A stretch of DNA of 22,404 bases from CAZKZZ01 sp964557375 (GCA_964557375.1 CAZKZZ010000046.1:1-22404), one strand, 5' to 3'. Counted from the first letter of the stretch, positions 14,114 through 22,355 are shown. Notes: generated from the letters alone by a model not told the origin. Numbers and translations are program-made.

Positions 14114-14714
14114 GCCCATGGATCAAACCAAACCCGACTGCATCGTTCTGGCTGCCGGAAAGTCCGAGCGTATGGGCAGGTGGAAGATGACCCTTCCCTG
14201 GTACGGTTCCACCATCATCGAGACGGCTGTAGCCGGAGCACTTACCGTCTGCGGAAGGGCGGTCGTTGTAGCGGGATACAGAGCCGAAGAGGTCCTCCGC
14301 CTGTTCCGAGAAAATCCGGCAGTGACAACCGTTGTAAACGAAGATTACGAATCCGGCATGTTCTCGTCCGTGAAACGGGGCTGCAGGGAAGTGGAGACGG
14401 ACCGGTTTTTTCTCGCTCTAGGGGACATGCCTTCGGTAGACCCCGCCGTGTACCGCAGACTCATTCCCTACACTGCAGCGGATGTCATCATCCCCAAATA
14501 CCAAGGGAAACGGGGACATCCCATCCTGTTAGGTCCGGGCATGGCGGACCGTATTCTTACCTACGGAAGCGGGAAGACACTGCACCATGTACTCTCGGAT
14601 GTGGTCACCATGAGTGTTCCCGTAGAAGACATGCATATTATTCATGATATAGATACCGAGTCCGATTACAAGCGGGCTCTCCCGAACAGCAGCGAAAGAG
14701 GAGGAAAACAATGA
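14106..14714 (+). CDS. MocA-like molybdenum cofactor nucleotidyltransferase
   Basis: NTP-transferase of 202 residues from the MobA/MocA group. Members add CMP or GMP to molybdopterin; MocA makes the cytosine dinucleotide form used by the xanthine dehydrogenase family. Motifs: VLAAGKSERMGRWK (14-27) for NTP binding, VNEDYESGMFSSVKRG, LALGDMPSV (metal-binding Asp), and KRGHPILL. AAGGAG precedes ATG 14106 and the stop overlaps the amidohydrolase start (ATGA). CTP versus GTP use cannot be decided by eye. Together with XdhC it forms the maturation pair for the molybdenum hydroxylase. Confidence 0.9.
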   Translation: MGKPMDQTKPDCIVLAAGKSERMGRWKMTLPWYGSTIIETAVAGALTVCGRAVVVAGYRAEEVLRLFRENPAVTTVVNEDYESGMFSSVKRGCREVETDRFFLALGDMPSVDPAVYRRLIPYTAADVIIPKYQGKRGHPILLGPGMADRILTYGSGKTLHHVLSDVVTMSVPVEDMHIIHDIDTESDYKRALPNSSERGGKQ

Positions 14715-16063
14715 ATCACGAAATAGTAATTACCGGCGGGTTGATCATCTATCCGGAGAAAACGATTAAAGGGGATATCGGCATAAAGGACGGGACCATT
14801 GCCGAGGTCGCGGCACCGGGCTCTCTTTCAGGAGAGCAAACTGTCGATGCAGAAGGCTTGTATGTGCTTCCCGGAATAATCGATCCCCACGTTCATCCGG
14901 TCTATGTCGATAAAATCGGTGACACTTCCAAATCGGCCCTGCACGGCGGGGTAACTACCCAGATCCATTACGCCTATGCAAGGCCGGGGAACTCATTGAT
15001 CGACAAGATCAAGGAGTTTCGCGAAGAGGGGGAGGCCGACTCATACGCTGATTTTGCCCTGCACGGCGGTCTCTTTGAGACGCTGAAACAGGCTGATGAG
15101 ATTTCTGAAGCGTTTACCTTGGGAGTGACCTCCTTCAAAGTTTTTATGTCCTACGCAAAGTTGGGCTGGATGACCGACGATTATGCCATGGCCAAGGTGA
15201 TGGATATAGTCGGGAAGCTCGGCGGCCTTACCGCAGTACACGCGGAGACTGGACTTGCCATCGACTACATCATGGACGTCCTCCTCGAAGAGAAGGCGGA
15301 TTTCGCCGAGCGGTTTTTGGAGACCAGCCCGGACATTGCCGAAGCGGAGGGAATTTTCAGGGCGGTTTCAATAGGGCGGCTCATGAATTGTCCGGTGTAT
15401 ATCCCCCACATCTCCTCGGAGGCGGGTGTGCGTACAACGACCTTTCTCAAGGCAAACGGGTATAACGTATTTGCTGAAACATGTCCCCACTATCTGAGCC
15501 TTACCTGGGACCAGCTCAAGAAGCAGGGACCGCTTGGGAAAGTGGGACCATCGATCAAGACCGAACAGGACAGAGCGGCACTCTGGGAGGGAATGGCTTC
15601 GGGTCTGTTCGACACCTTGGGAAGCGACCATGCCCCGAAACCCAAAAAGCCGGATGATGATTTTTTTGATGCACCGTACGGAGCACCGGGTATAGAAACC
15701 CTGCTTCCGGTCGTGTGGCAGTATGGAGTGAACCGGGGCATTATAACCCCGAACAAAGTGGCTGCTCTGGCATCGGAAAATGTGGCCCGAATCATGGGCC
15801 TCTACCCCCAAAAGGGCAGGATCGAGGCGAAGAGTGACGCCGATCTTGTCCTCTTCGATCCCGGCGAGGTCTGGACGATCCACGCCTCCGACCAGCACTC
15901 AAACGCGGATTATACTCTCTATGAGGGATTGGAAGTCGTAGGGAAGGTGAAGAAAGTGTTCTCCCGGGGAGAGCTGGTCATTGATGGTGATGAATTGAAA
16001 GGGAAACCGGGCAGAGGCCGATTTCTTTCTACGCGGGCCGGCAATTTTCTACCCGGTGTATAA
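14711..16063 (+). CDS. Dihydropyrimidinase/D-hydantoinase-like cyclic amidohydrolase
   Basis: Metal-dependent amidohydrolase of 450 residues that opens cyclic amide or ureide rings (dihydropyrimidine, hydantoin, allantoin class). All ligands of the two-metal site are present: H60 and H62 (DPHVHP), the lysine carboxylated in the family K143 (TSFKVFMSY), H177 (VHAETG), H233 (PHISS) and D306 (GSDHAP). The substrate loops differ from textbook dihydropyrimidinases (KLGWMTDDYAM), so the ring may not be a plain pyrimidine. It overlaps the MocA-like gene by four bases and ends 8 bases from the oppositely oriented IclR gene. Being in the cofactor operon and near the molybdenum hydroxylase, it likely acts on the hydroxylated ring. 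Confidence 0.92.
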   Translation: MNHEIVITGGLIIYPEKTIKGDIGIKDGTIAEVAAPGSLSGEQTVDAEGLYVLPGIIDPHVHPVYVDKIGDTSKSALHGGVTTQIHYAYARPGNSLIDKIKEFREEGEADSYADFALHGGLFETLKQADEISEAFTLGVTSFKVFMSYAKLGWMTDDYAMAKVMDIVGKLGGLTAVHAETGLAIDYIMDVLLEEKADFAERFLETSPDIAEAEGIFRAVSIGRLMNCPVYIPHISSEAGVRTTTFLKANGYNVFAETCPHYLSLTWDQLKKQGPLGKVGPSIKTEQDRAALWEGMASGLFDTLGSDHAPKPKKPDDDFFDAPYGAPGIETLLPVVWQYGVNRGIITPNKVAALASENVARIMGLYPQKGRIEAKSDADLVLFDPGEVWTIHASDQHSNADYTLYEGLEVVGKVKKVFSRGELVIDGDELKGKPGRGRFLSTRAGNFLPGV

Positions 16064-16071
16064 CGGAAAGT

Positions 16072-16827
16072 TTATAGCGGGAATCTGCCTCCTAATTTTT
16101 CTGTAATTTCTTCACAGGCAGTGAGGAGCAAATTCCCGTATTCTTCCATCTGAGTTTCATCTAGATCTACGGAAGTTCCCACCATGCCGATACTGCCGAG
16201 TACCCGATTGTTGTTGTTGAAAATGGGGGCCGCCACTGCATTTATCCCCTTGTGGTATTCCTGTATACAGTAGGAGACGCCGGTTTTACGGATTTTCTCC
16301 AGTTCTATTTTTAGTTTTTTTAGATCTTCTATTGTATTTTCAGTATAGGAAGTAAGCGCGAGGGTATTAAATATCCGCTCTTGTTCACGTTTATTGAGAA
16401 ATGCCAGCACACATTTCCCCGTTGCCGAGCAATGAAGAGGCATGCTTTCACCAAGGCCGACGGAGATACGTACGTTTGTAAACCCGCACATCTCCATAAC
16501 AACACAATTATTTCCGCTCAAAATTGTAAAAAACGTTGTCTCTTCGGTTTCTGCGTGAATGTCTTCGAGGTACGGAAGACATATTGCCGATATGTCCATT
16601 CCTTCGATAACGGCTTCAGCGTATCTGAGATGGGCAAATCCCAAAAAGTAGTGGAGGTCCGGCTTCCGCTGGTAAACGAGCTCGTATTTCTTTAATGATG
16701 CTAAAATGCGATAACAGGTTGAGGAAGGAATCTTCAATCTTTCGCTTATCTGTTTGTTAGTAAGTCCGCTACGATAGTTTTCTCGAAGCAGCTCGAGTAT
16801 CTTATGAATTTTATCAATCGATGGCAT
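16072..16827 (-). CDS. IclR-family transcriptional regulator
   Basis: Regulator of 251 residues. Residues 1-60 hold the winged helix (LTNKQISERLKIPSSTCYRI), and 75-250 the IclR effector domain with the motif MPLHCSATGKCVLAFL (family: PLHATALGKALLA) and the closing segment VDLDETQMEEYGNLLLTACEEITEKLG. IclR proteins act as activators or repressors of catabolic genes, often responding to organic acids. It is divergent from the MttB-like gene, sharing a 159-base region with box B. ATG 16827 has no ribosome site and lies 3-4 bases after the predicted transcription start. It is the best candidate for binding boxes A, B and C. Confidence 0.94.
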   Translation of the reverse strand: MPSIDKIHKILELLRENYRSGLTNKQISERLKIPSSTCYRILASLKKYELVYQRKPDLHYFLGFAHLRYAEAVIEGMDISAICLPYLEDIHAETEETTFFTILSGNNCVVMEMCGFTNVRISVGLGESMPLHCSATGKCVLAFLNKREQERIFNTLALTSYTENTIEDLKKLKIELEKIRKTGVSYCIQEYHKGINAVAAPIFNNNNRVLGSIGMVGTSVDLDETQMEEYGNLLLTACEEITEKLGGRFPL

Positions 16828-16836
16828 ACAATGAGT

Positions 16837-16866
16837 ATGTTATCTACGCTAATGTAAATGTGTCAA
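16837..16866 (-). promoter_or_regulatory. Candidate promoter of the IclR gene
   Basis: On the - strand TTGACA (16866-16861), 18 bases, TAACAT (16842-16837); start near 16830, only 3-4 bases before the ATG. Box B lies upstream of it too, centred about 62 bases before the start, so it could serve both directions. Confidence 0.45.
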
Positions 16867-16884
16867 CGGGCAAACCAATTTTTC

Positions 16885-16899
16885 TTACTATATGGAATC
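16885..16899 (+). promoter_or_regulatory. Regulatory box B (shared 15-base element) between IclR and MttB-like genes
   Basis: TTACTATATGGAATC, differing from box A by one base and from box C by two. Centred about 60 bases before the predicted start of the MttB-like gene. The same element stands before two other transcription units, and this copy lies next to the regulator gene itself. Confidence 0.68.
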
Positions 16900-16916
16900 A
16901 GCATTACACAAATATT

Positions 16917-16945
16917 TTGACAAATCACCAACCCGGCTATATAAT
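16917..16945 (+). promoter_or_regulatory. Promoter of the MttB-like/PrpD-like unit
   Basis: TTGACA (16917-16922), exactly 17 bases, TATAAT (16940-16945): a perfect consensus promoter. Start expected near 16952, leaving a 35-base leader with AGAAGGA before the ATG at 16987. Confidence 0.75.
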
Positions 16946-16986
16946 GCGCGCAACTAAAACACGCAAAATTATAGAAGGATGGTATT

Positions 16987-18435
16987 ATGCACAACACCCA
17001 CTATGTCCCCTCACTTACTCTCTTTGATGAGCAGCAGTGCAGAGCAATCCACAACGCGACTTTGGAAGTATTGCGGAGGACCGGCGTCCGCGTATATGAA
17101 AAAGAGGCGTTGGCCCTGCTCAAAGATGCCGGTGCTGTGGTCACCGACGACAATCTGGTAAAAATTCCTGCCGACTGCGTGGAATGGGCCCTGAAGCAGG
17201 CCCCATCAAAAATCGGTCTCTGTTCTCGGGGCAGCACCAAAGTGTCCGTACCATTAGAGGGCGATCATGTAAGCTTCGGCCCCGGTTCGGACTGCCCAAA
17301 CTTTATCGACCCGAAGACCGGAGAGCGGCGGCAGTTCAGGAAACAGGACATGATCGACTGTCTCCGTTTGGCCGATGGGCTCCCGCAGCTCTCCTTCGTG
17401 ATGTCTATGGGTATTCCGGCCGATTTCTCGGAAGAAGAGATGAAAATAAAGGGCAATGCATACAGGCAGCAGTTTGCATTGATGCTCGAACATAGTGAAA
17501 AACCGATCGTGTTTGTGGCCGACACGAGGAAGGACTGTGAGGCAATTGCCGAGATGGCCGCAGTCACACAAGGAGGCATTGATGAGTTGAGACTCAATCC
17601 CAATCTCCTCCTCTACTCCGAGCCCTCTTCACCGCTGCGCCATTCTCAGACCGCGACAGAGAAGCTTCTGTTCATGGCGGAAGCGGAACTGCCTATAGTA
17701 CACTCACCCGCCCAGATGATGGGGGGAACTGCTCCGCTGAGTGTGGCCGGGGCGCTGACTCAGGGGAATGCTGAGGTCTTGAGCTCTCTACTCATTCATC
17801 AGCTTAAAAATTCCGGCGCACCGTTCGTATACGGAAGCGGGCTGCACCACATGGATATGAGTACGACCATCAGTGTGTACGGGGCCCCCGAGTTTCAACT
17901 TGCCAGGGTAGCGGTGGCTTCCATGGGAAAATACTACGATCTGCCTACCTGGGGCTATTCGGGACACACCGACAGCTGCGTGGTGGATGAGCAGGCCGCC
18001 GCTGATGCCGTATTTTCGGTGATGGTTGCAAAACTAACCGGTACCAACCTTATCCACGATGTAGGCTACATCGAAGGGGGATTGGCAACCGCTCCTGAAA
18101 TGATGGTGCTGACATCCGAAATTATCGATATGATCAATTACTTTACCTGCGGTATCAGTCTTACCAGTGAAGCCATTGCCGCTGAGGTAATCGACAGAGT
18201 AGGGCCGGGGGGGGACCACCTCACTGATGATTACACTCTTACCCATTTTCGTGATCTGTGGCAGCCTACCCTGTTCGACCGCAGCCGATACGAGGTGTGG
18301 AAACAGCACGGGGCCAAAAAGGTGCAGGACCGGCTCAAAGAGAAGACCATTTCATTGATGGAAAGCCATACCCCTGCTCCGCTTCCGGACAAACAAAAAC
18401 AGGAAATTGAAGAGATTCTAAAACGGGAAAGCTGA
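16987..18435 (+). CDS. MttB-family methyltransferase (non-pyrrolysine type)
   Basis: Trimethylamine-methyltransferase (MttB) superfamily protein, 482 residues. The family moves a methyl group from a quaternary or tertiary amine to a corrinoid protein. True trimethylamine enzymes carry pyrrolysine (in-frame TAG); this frame is continuous and the corresponding region reads GYSGHTDSCVVDEQAAADA (about 324-342), so it belongs to the non-Pyl group that includes betaine- and carnitine-type demethylases. Other hallmarks are NATLEVLRRTGVRV (23-36), GPGSDCPNFID (98-108) and APLSVAGALTQGNAEVL. ATG 16987 follows AGAAGGA. No corrinoid (MttC-like) protein or second methyltransferase is in the window; they could lie beyond the right edge. 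The substrate is likely an N-methylated compound, but this is inference. Confidence 0.9.
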   Translation: MHNTHYVPSLTLFDEQQCRAIHNATLEVLRRTGVRVYEKEALALLKDAGAVVTDDNLVKIPADCVEWALKQAPSKIGLCSRGSTKVSVPLEGDHVSFGPGSDCPNFIDPKTGERRQFRKQDMIDCLRLADGLPQLSFVMSMGIPADFSEEEMKIKGNAYRQQFALMLEHSEKPIVFVADTRKDCEAIAEMAAVTQGGIDELRLNPNLLLYSEPSSPLRHSQTATEKLLFMAEAELPIVHSPAQMMGGTAPLSVAGALTQGNAEVLSSLLIHQLKNSGAPFVYGSGLHHMDMSTTISVYGAPEFQLARVAVASMGKYYDLPTWGYSGHTDSCVVDEQAAADAVFSVMVAKLTGTNLIHDVGYIEGGLATAPEMMVLTSEIIDMINYFTCGISLTSEAIAAEVIDRVGPGGDHLTDDYTLTHFRDLWQPTLFDRSRYEVWKQHGAKKVQDRLKEKTISLMESHTPAPLPDKQKQEIEEILKRES

Positions 18436-18451
18436 TGAGACGGGACCGGAT

Positions 18452-19804
18452 ATGTCTTTGACCGATAATAACGGCAACACCAGAGCGGCCGAGTTTATTC
18501 ATGAAACCACGTGGAAAACTCTGCCTGGACCGGTAAAAGAGCGGGTAAAGCTGGGGCTCTACGATTCCCTTGCTGCCGTCATCGCCGGAACAGTAACCAG
18601 GATTAGTTCTATTACCACTGAGTATGCATCGCAGCGAATGAAAGGAAGTGAGGCATCGATACTCCTTTCCGGAAAGCGCTCTACTGCGGCGGGCGCTGCT
18701 CTTGCCAACGGATATGCCGGAAACGGCTTGGATATCGATGACGGTTCTTCATACACCCGGGGCCATCCCGGCGCGCAGCTTATCCCGGCACTTCTTGCTG
18801 GAGGGGAAGTACAAGATAGCAGCGGAGAGGAGTTTTTGACCGCACTTGCCGTCGGGTATGAGATAGCCGTCTTGGCCGGACGCTGCTGGCATCAGCACCA
18901 TTCGGTGTATCAGGCGTGCGGGTCCTGGGGGTCGGTCGGGTGCGCGGCGGCCGCCTCCAGGATATTCGGGCTGGGCAGTGAGAAGACAAAACACGCGTTG
19001 GGGATTGCAGAATACCACGCGCCCAATCTCCCTATGATGCGGGACATCGATAATCCGGCCATGGTCAAGCACGGTATCGGGTGGGGGGCAATGAACGGCG
19101 TGCTTTCCGCGTATCTTGCGGCCGAAGGGTTTACCGGTATTCCGAGTCTCTTCAGCATGGAACGGTTTCGACCCTGGGTGGAGGAGCTGGGCAGCAGGTG
19201 GCTTCTTCTCGACGGACTCGGAATAAAACGGTGGTGTTCCTGCGCCTGGGGGCATCCTGCTCTGGCCGCAGTGGAAGAGCTGCAGAAGCGATACGGGTTT
19301 ACGGCTTCTGAGATCGATTCCATCGATGTCTATACCTTTCACCACGCGGCCCGATTGTACCGGGATGTACCGAAGACCACGGAAGAGGCGCAATTCAGTG
19401 TTAACTGGCCCATGGCCGCCCTGCTCATCGACGGAGAAGTGGGACCGGACCAGATGCTCGAGCATCGTCTTTCCGACCGCACGATTGCGGAATTGGCCGG
19501 GAAAATCACCATTACCGAGGACAGGGAGATAGACCGGAAATTCCGGCTTGCCCATAACGGAGTCGATTCCCCGGAGGCGTGCTATGCGAGCAGGGTCGTG
19601 GTAAAGACCATGGATGGAAAGGAGTACGATTCCGGAGAGTACATAGACCGGTATGAGTGGGACAGACCTAAAATCGAGGAGAAATTCCGCTGGATTACCG
19701 GTTTTGTCCTGGACCCGCCCCGGCAGGAGGCACTGATCGAAATGCTCGGTTCTTTCGAACAGGTCGGTTCGGTGAGAGAGCTCATTGCGGTTCTTGCTCG
19801 ATGA
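18452..19804 (+). CDS. MmgE/PrpD family protein
   Basis: Protein of 450 residues in the MmgE/PrpD family (2-methylcitrate dehydratase, cis-aconitate decarboxylase and many unassigned catabolic lyases or hydrolases). Visible signature: ANGYAGNGLDIDDGSSYTRG (85-104, family NG...HxLDxDD...HPG; the usual histidine before LD is missing, with asparagine or glycine in that stretch), then HPGAQLIPALLA, the conserved lysine in NPAMVKHGIGWGAMNG and KRWCSCAWGHPALAAVEEL. So most pocket residues are kept. It starts 16 bases after the MttB-like stop and is presumably co-transcribed. Function within the pathway is unknown; handling an unsaturated di- or tricarboxylate or a cyclic intermediate would fit. Confidence 0.9.
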   Translation: MSLTDNNGNTRAAEFIHETTWKTLPGPVKERVKLGLYDSLAAVIAGTVTRISSITTEYASQRMKGSEASILLSGKRSTAAGAALANGYAGNGLDIDDGSSYTRGHPGAQLIPALLAGGEVQDSSGEEFLTALAVGYEIAVLAGRCWHQHHSVYQACGSWGSVGCAAAASRIFGLGSEKTKHALGIAEYHAPNLPMMRDIDNPAMVKHGIGWGAMNGVLSAYLAAEGFTGIPSLFSMERFRPWVEELGSRWLLLDGLGIKRWCSCAWGHPALAAVEELQKRYGFTASEIDSIDVYTFHHAARLYRDVPKTTEEAQFSVNWPMAALLIDGEVGPDQMLEHRLSDRTIAELAGKITITEDREIDRKFRLAHNGVDSPEACYASRVVVKTMDGKEYDSGEYIDRYEWDRPKIEEKFRWITGFVLDPPRQEALIEMLGSFEQVGSVRELIAVLAR

Positions 19805-19820
19805 AGCTGATTCAAAATTC

Positions 19821-19835
19821 TCACTATATGAAATC
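19821..19835 (+). promoter_or_regulatory. Regulatory box C (shared 15-base element) before the molybdenum hydroxylase
   Basis: TCACTATATGAAATC, one base from box A. Centred about 60 bases before the predicted start, as for box B. A and C also share AATC-N8-GATT downstream. An inverted copy of its core, TTCATATAG, lies at 19881-19889 over the transcription start. Confidence 0.65.
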
Positions 19836-19851
19836 CAAATTCTGATTTTTG

Positions 19852-19881
19852 TTGACAGACCGGCAAACGTAATAGTATAGT
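19852..19881 (+). promoter_or_regulatory. Promoter of the molybdenum hydroxylase operon
   Basis: TTGACA (19852-19857), 18-base spacer, TATAGT (19876-19881). Start near 19888; AGGGAG lies about 10 bases before the ATG at 19920. Confidence 0.65.
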
Positions 19882-19919
19882 TCATATAGCCGGAAAAACC
19901 CGGTTAGGGAGAAGTTACG

Positions 19920-22355
19920 ATGAGCAATGCTGAAAAACCTGTTTTTAACTATATAGGTAAGGATTATCCCCGCAAAGAAGGGCGGGGAAGGGTTACCGGA
20001 AAAGAGCTCTATCCCTCGGATATCAGCTTTTACGGAATGCTCTACGGAAAAATCCTCCGCAGTCCCCATCCCCACGCACGTATCAAGAGCATCGATTTTA
20101 GTGGAGCGGAAAAGCTCGGTGCTGTGTGTATCGGTTTTAATGATGTGCCGAAGAAAGTGTTCAACATCCGGCAAGTCTCGATTCCCCGGAATACGTACAA
20201 GGATTGGCGGATTCTCGATGACCACATGCGCCAGGTAGGTGATTTCTACGGGGCCGTGGCCGCGGAGACGGAAGAGCTTGCCAACCGGGCGGCCGAGGCA
20301 GTCAAGGTTGAATGGGAAATACTTCCTTCCTACATGGATATGAAAAGTGCTATGGCTGCCGAGAAAACCCTGATCCACGATACCGTATATATCAAAGAAG
20401 ATGCGATTACGATTGAAAACAATATCGCCTGCACCCGGGAAGTGACCGAAGGTGATGTAGAAGAAGGTTTCAAAGAAGCCGATGTGATCGTCGAGAGTGA
20501 GTTTACTACCCCCCGGGTATACCACGCCCAGCTCGAGACTAAATCGTGCGTATGCAAACCGGAGCCTGACGGCAGTATTACGGTGTGGCCCACGACCCAG
20601 GCCCTTCACAATACAAGAATCCTTATCGGGGAGCTCTTTGATATCCCCCTCAATAAAGTCAATGTGGTCCGGGTACCCGGAGGCGGGCACTTCGGTTCCG
20701 GTATTCACACCAATCCGGTCCATTTGATTACGGTGGCCCTTGCTCCCAAGTCGGGCCTGCCGGTAAAAATCGTGCAGACGAGAGAGGAAGATTTCTACTC
20801 CCACTGCAGGTATCCGTCCACCTACAATATCAAACTGGGTGCAAAGAAAGACGGTACCCTGGTAGCCGGGGAGATGGAGCTGTTTGCAGATATCGGCTCC
20901 CACCACATCCAGGCGCTGGCCTATCTCGGGGTGTGCAGCGGCTGGTGGCATTCGCTCTACAGGCTTAAGAATCTCAAGTACAAGGGCACGGCCGTGTATA
21001 CCAATAAGGCCCCGACCTGTGCTATGCAGGGGTACGGTGCCCCCCAGGTAACCTTCGGGGTGGAATCGATTATGTCTATCTTGGCTGAACAACTCGGGAT
21101 GGACCCCCTCGAGCTCAAACTAAAGAACTATGTCGGGTTGGGAGAGATCTTTTGGGGACAGGGCCCGACGATCCGGTCCATGATCCACTCCGACGGCGTA
21201 AAGGAGCTCATTGAAACCGGTGCTGAACTGATCGGATGGAAAGACCGGCAGGACCCGGCAGTCAAAACAGGCCGCTACCGCCGCGGAATCGGTATGGCAC
21301 GCGGATTTCACACCTCAGGGACCGGTGCTCCCGTGCCGGGAGAAGTAAAGGACTACACCACGGTCCAGGTAAAGGTAAACGAGGACGGTTCCATCGATGT
21401 GCTTACCGCTCTTATGGACCACGGCGGAGGGACCCTCGATGCCGCGGCCAAATTGGTAGCGGAGGAGTTCAGCGTCCCGTTTGATAAGATAGGCATATCG
21501 CCCGCGGACACCAGGTCTACCGGTTATGATGTGTGTACCCACGCCACACGGGGTGTGTACTGTGGCGCTGGGGCTGTACTGGAAGTGGCCCGGGAAGCGA
21601 AGAAGGTGCTTCTCGAATACTGCTCCAGGCTGTTGAACGCGCCGGTAGATTCACTCAAGACCAAACCGGCGGAAAACGGCAGCGGAGGCATCATTTATGT
21701 AGAAGGTATGCCGGAGAAGCATATGACGATTGCTGAAGTTGCCACCGCGGCGATGAACTACGACTGGGGAACGGCCATTGCGTCGAAGAGTATCCGAAAA
21801 GTCAACTGTCCCCCCGCGTATACCACCTATTTCGTAGAAGTGGAAGTGGACATGGAGACGGGACAGATAAAAATCATCAAGGTAGTTGCAGGGAGTGACG
21901 CGGGTACGGTCATCAATCCCAAGCTCGCCGAAGGTCAGCTCCAGGGCGGATTTTACCGCGGTGCGGGAATGGCCCTCCTCGAAGATACCGATTATGACGA
22001 AAAAACCGGCGAGCTTCTCAATCACGGACAACTGATGGACTATAAAATGCTCGGCTCCTGTGACCTGCCCGACCCGGAAGAGTTTATCACCTTTTTTGCC
22101 CATACTCAGGAACCGACCGGCCCGATGGGGGCGAAAGGAATCGGAGAGGCGGCCCTCAACCCGGTGCCCGCTGCCGTAGCTTCGGCCGTACAGAATGCAG
22201 TCGGCATCTGGTTTACCCGGCTTCCGATTACACCCGAGCAGGTACTCACTGCCTGCGGAACAGAGACTTCATCCCGGACCGAGGAAACACAATCACGAAA
22301 TAATGAATTAAAGAAGGAAACAGAGTATGTCAAACTCTCGCGTCATAACAGCTGA
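19920..22355 (+). CDS. Xanthine dehydrogenase-family molybdenum-binding subunit
   Basis: Large molybdopterin subunit of a molybdenum hydroxylase, 811 residues. Such enzymes add an oxygen from water to a carbon, often in an N-heterocycle. Hallmarks: KILRSPHPHARI (44-55), the cofactor loop GGGHFGSG (254-261), and the catalytic glutamate E743 in GAKGIGEAALNP. The loop that reads RGFG in xanthine dehydrogenase is QGYG here (Q370), so the substrate-orienting arginine is missing. The C-terminus has a charged tail of about 30 residues after PEQVLTACG, the last part overlapping the next gene by 29 bases. The order large subunit then FAD subunit fits the heterotrimeric form; the small 2Fe-2S subunit should follow outside the window. 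Maturation probably by the XdhC and MocA-like proteins. Confidence 0.94.
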   Translation: MSNAEKPVFNYIGKDYPRKEGRGRVTGKELYPSDISFYGMLYGKILRSPHPHARIKSIDFSGAEKLGAVCIGFNDVPKKVFNIRQVSIPRNTYKDWRILDDHMRQVGDFYGAVAAETEELANRAAEAVKVEWEILPSYMDMKSAMAAEKTLIHDTVYIKEDAITIENNIACTREVTEGDVEEGFKEADVIVESEFTTPRVYHAQLETKSCVCKPEPDGSITVWPTTQALHNTRILIGELFDIPLNKVNVVRVPGGGHFGSGIHTNPVHLITVALAPKSGLPVKIVQTREEDFYSHCRYPSTYNIKLGAKKDGTLVAGEMELFADIGSHHIQALAYLGVCSGWWHSLYRLKNLKYKGTAVYTNKAPTCAMQGYGAPQVTFGVESIMSILAEQLGMDPLELKLKNYVGLGEIFWGQGPTIRSMIHSDGVKELIETGAELIGWKDRQDPAVKTGRYRRGIGMARGFHTSGTGAPVPGEVKDYTTVQVKVNEDGSIDVLTALMDHGGGTLDAAAKLVAEEFSVPFDKIGISPADTRSTGYDVCTHATRGVYCGAGAVLEVAREAKKVLLEYCSRLLNAPVDSLKTKPAENGSGGIIYVEGMPEKHMTIAEVATAAMNYDWGTAIASKSIRKVNCPPAYTTYFVEVEVDMETGQIKIIKVVAGSDAGTVINPKLAEGQLQGGFYRGAGMALLEDTDYDEKTGELLNHGQLMDYKMLGSCDLPDPEEFITFFAHTQEPTGPMGAKGIGEAALNPVPAAVASAVQNAVGIWFTRLPITPEQVLTACGTETSSRTEETQSRNNELKKETEYVKLSRHNS

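Noticed and set aside
16987..18435. Pyrrolysine (in-frame TAG) in the MttB-like gene
   Set aside because: The frame is open throughout with no internal TAG at the expected position, so it is the non-pyrrolysine type.
18749..19885. Long - strand open frame opposite the PrpD-like gene
   Set aside because: Shadow frame; low-complexity, proline- and arginine-rich translation typical of antisense reading.
10172..19919. Molybdenum cofactor riboswitch upstream of cofactor or enzyme genes
   Set aside because: Intergenic regions and leaders are too short (leaders about 0-35 bases) for the known Moco RNA.
19824..21092. Long - strand open frame of 422 codons opposite the molybdenum hydroxylase gene
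   Set aside because: Antisense shadow of a well-supported gene, without family resemblance; it also covers the box C promoter.
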